Below are positions 5,266 through 5,870 of a stretch of 5,870 nt of DNA, one piece after another. This DNA comes from JASJGK01 sp033791585. Its GTDB lineage: Bacteria > SAR324 > XYD2-FULL-50-16. Location: the NCBI GenBank assembly GCA_033791585.1, contig JASJGK010000183.1:1-5870 (forward strand). The letters are read 5' to 3'. The notes beneath the pieces were generated by a model. It did no database searches, was not told where the DNA came from, and saw only the letters and a list, made by a program, of their open reading frames with translations. The number at the start of each line of letters is the position of its first letter. Positions within the stretch are counted from its first letter, which is position 1. The translations under genes were made by a program, and so were the position numbers.

Positions 5266-5355
5266 CCTTTTTCTCTTTGTAGCGGAACCAGAATAGAGGT
5301 GCCTGAAAGAGGACATACAAGATTAGAAATAAGGCTGTTAAGATATAATTTACTA
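5266..5355. repeat. Direct repeat unit, left copy (515-base period)
   Basis: Matches 5781-5870 without gaps at 78 of 90 positions. It covers the C-terminal coding part of the membrane-protein gene. Weaker similarity (29 of 50 positions, about 58%) continues leftward across the stop codon to the start of the next unit near 5217. Confidence 0.9.
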
Positions 5356-5481
5356 ACCAGACACTACTAAACCATAAAAGAAGTCCCGTATTTGAAAAAG
5401 CACTCAAATAAAGAAAGGCTCCAGTAAAAAAATGGAGATAGATACAAACGGGAACTGCCAAAATACCAGATGGCAATTGTT

Positions 5482-5490
5482 TATATATAT
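5482..5490. repeat. TA dinucleotide repeat at the frame break
   Basis: TATATATAT lies where the two frames of the membrane-protein gene part. Its minus-strand reading creates the TAA stop. A change by one TA unit shifts the frame and restores the full-length protein. Confidence 0.85.
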
Positions 5491-5757
5491 GTAAAAGCAA
5501 TTAGGTACAAAAGGACCATATAAAAAATTTCCTCGTATCCCTCAAAAGATGCATGATCAAAGGAAAAGTCAATCCAACCAACCCAAAATAAGAGCTTTGA
5601 GAGAAGATAAAAAACAATATCTACAGTCAAAAAAGTCAGAGCCAAGACTCGAATAATACGAGCCTTAGCTTCCAGTTTTACAGTTCGGTTCCCTGTTCGA
5701 ACATCTGTTGGCCCTGTTTTAGTTCTTTCCATAATTCGGTTGCTGCTATAAAGACAA

Positions 5758-5870
5758 TCAATCCTGCTCAATCTTTAAAGTTTTCTTCTCTTTGTAGCGG
5801 AACCAGAAGAGAGGGGCTTGAAAAAGCACATACAAAATAAGAAACAAGGCTGTTAAGATATAATTTACCA
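5758..5870 (-). CDS. C-terminal end of a paralogous small membrane protein, cut off by the window
   Basis: The minus-strand frame enters at the right edge and ends at TGA 5758-5760. It encodes VNYILTALFLILYVLFQAPL, then FWFRYKEKKTLKIEQD. The first 29 residues are identical to the end of the gene at 5231-5732, although 10 third-codon positions differ. This is one long hydrophobic segment followed by a basic tail, so the protein is membrane-bound with the tail probably in the cytoplasm. It lies upstream of its paralog on the same strand, 25 bases before that gene's ATG at 5732, so the two may be cotranscribed. Function and family are unknown. Confidence 0.8.
   Translation of the reverse strand, partial: VNYILTALFLILYVLFQAPLFWFRYKEKKTLKIEQD
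5781..5870. repeat. Direct repeat unit, right copy (cut by window edge)
   Basis: Partner of 5266-5355. The match is still running at the last base of the window, so the true repeat is longer. Confidence 0.9.

Larger units (their letters stand above)
5231..5732 (-). pseudogene. Small multi-span membrane protein, frameshifted at a TA repeat
   Basis: Two overlapping minus-strand frames together make one membrane protein. The first runs from ATG 5732 (MERTKTG) and stops at TAA 5481-5483. The second is open from 5500 to TAG 5231-5233. The break falls exactly in a TA repeat (5482-5490). One more TA unit would join them into 167 residues reading AFTYIYKQLPSGIL. The joined protein has hydrophobic segments at about 26-49, 66-83, 90-112 and 118-150, and a basic, charged C-terminus (FWFRYKEKKALQAEQNQELS). 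It should be an inner-membrane protein of about four spans. The last part is nearly identical to a partial paralog at the right window edge, with only synonymous changes, so the reading frame is certain there. I do not recognise the family. The cause may be decay, slippage-based switching or a sequencing error. No clear ribosome site precedes the ATG; TTG 5771 is an alternative start. Confidence 0.72.

Noticed and set aside
3778..5870. CRISPR array, insertion sequence or attachment site.
   Set aside because: No regularly spaced short repeats, no transposase motif and no paired terminal inverted repeats with target duplication were found. The 515-base repeat is coding.

Overview
The window looks like the chromosome of a Gram-negative bacterium. 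The evidence is a lipoprotein signal with a lipobox on an FKBP-type isomerase, Shine-Dalgarno starts, a perfect sigma70-type promoter, and a Bat-like von Willebrand A protein with membrane anchors. The set recalls Bdellovibrionota or related deltaproteobacterial groups, but that placement is a weak inference.

Left part (1-3777): five consecutive plus-strand genes, very tightly packed and probably one transcription unit. They are the 3' portion of a BatA/BatB-type von Willebrand A protein, an FKBP-type peptidyl-prolyl isomerase lipoprotein, a 49-codon single-span membrane ORF rich in Cys and His, an atypical NAD(P)-binding SDR/epimerase-like protein, and a radical SAM enzyme with an unusual CX8CX2C cluster motif. 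The last two overlap by 20 bases. The first two suggest cell-envelope work. The SDR and radical SAM pair suggests a small metabolic or modification step of unknown substrate.

Middle part (3778-4948): about 1.2 kb with no convincing gene. It holds an A/T-only perfect inverted repeat, a consensus promoter (TTGACA, 16 bases, TATAAT) that faces only a 43-codon ORF, several hairpin-forming sequences, a degenerate 51-base direct repeat, an over-represented 8-mer TAACCTTT, and a 10-base C tract. It reads like decayed or repeat-derived DNA.

Right part (4949-5870): decaying small genes. On the plus strand is a short ORF that looks like a lipoprotein whose lipobox Cys has become Arg. On the minus strand lies a tandem array of paralogous small membrane-protein genes with a 515-base period. 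One copy is whole apart from a frameshift at a TA dinucleotide repeat, one is cut by the right window edge, and there may be a trace of a third. The two readable copies differ at 10 sites over 29 codons, every one a synonymous third position. This is strong evidence that the family has been a real, selected protein. I do not recognise the family.
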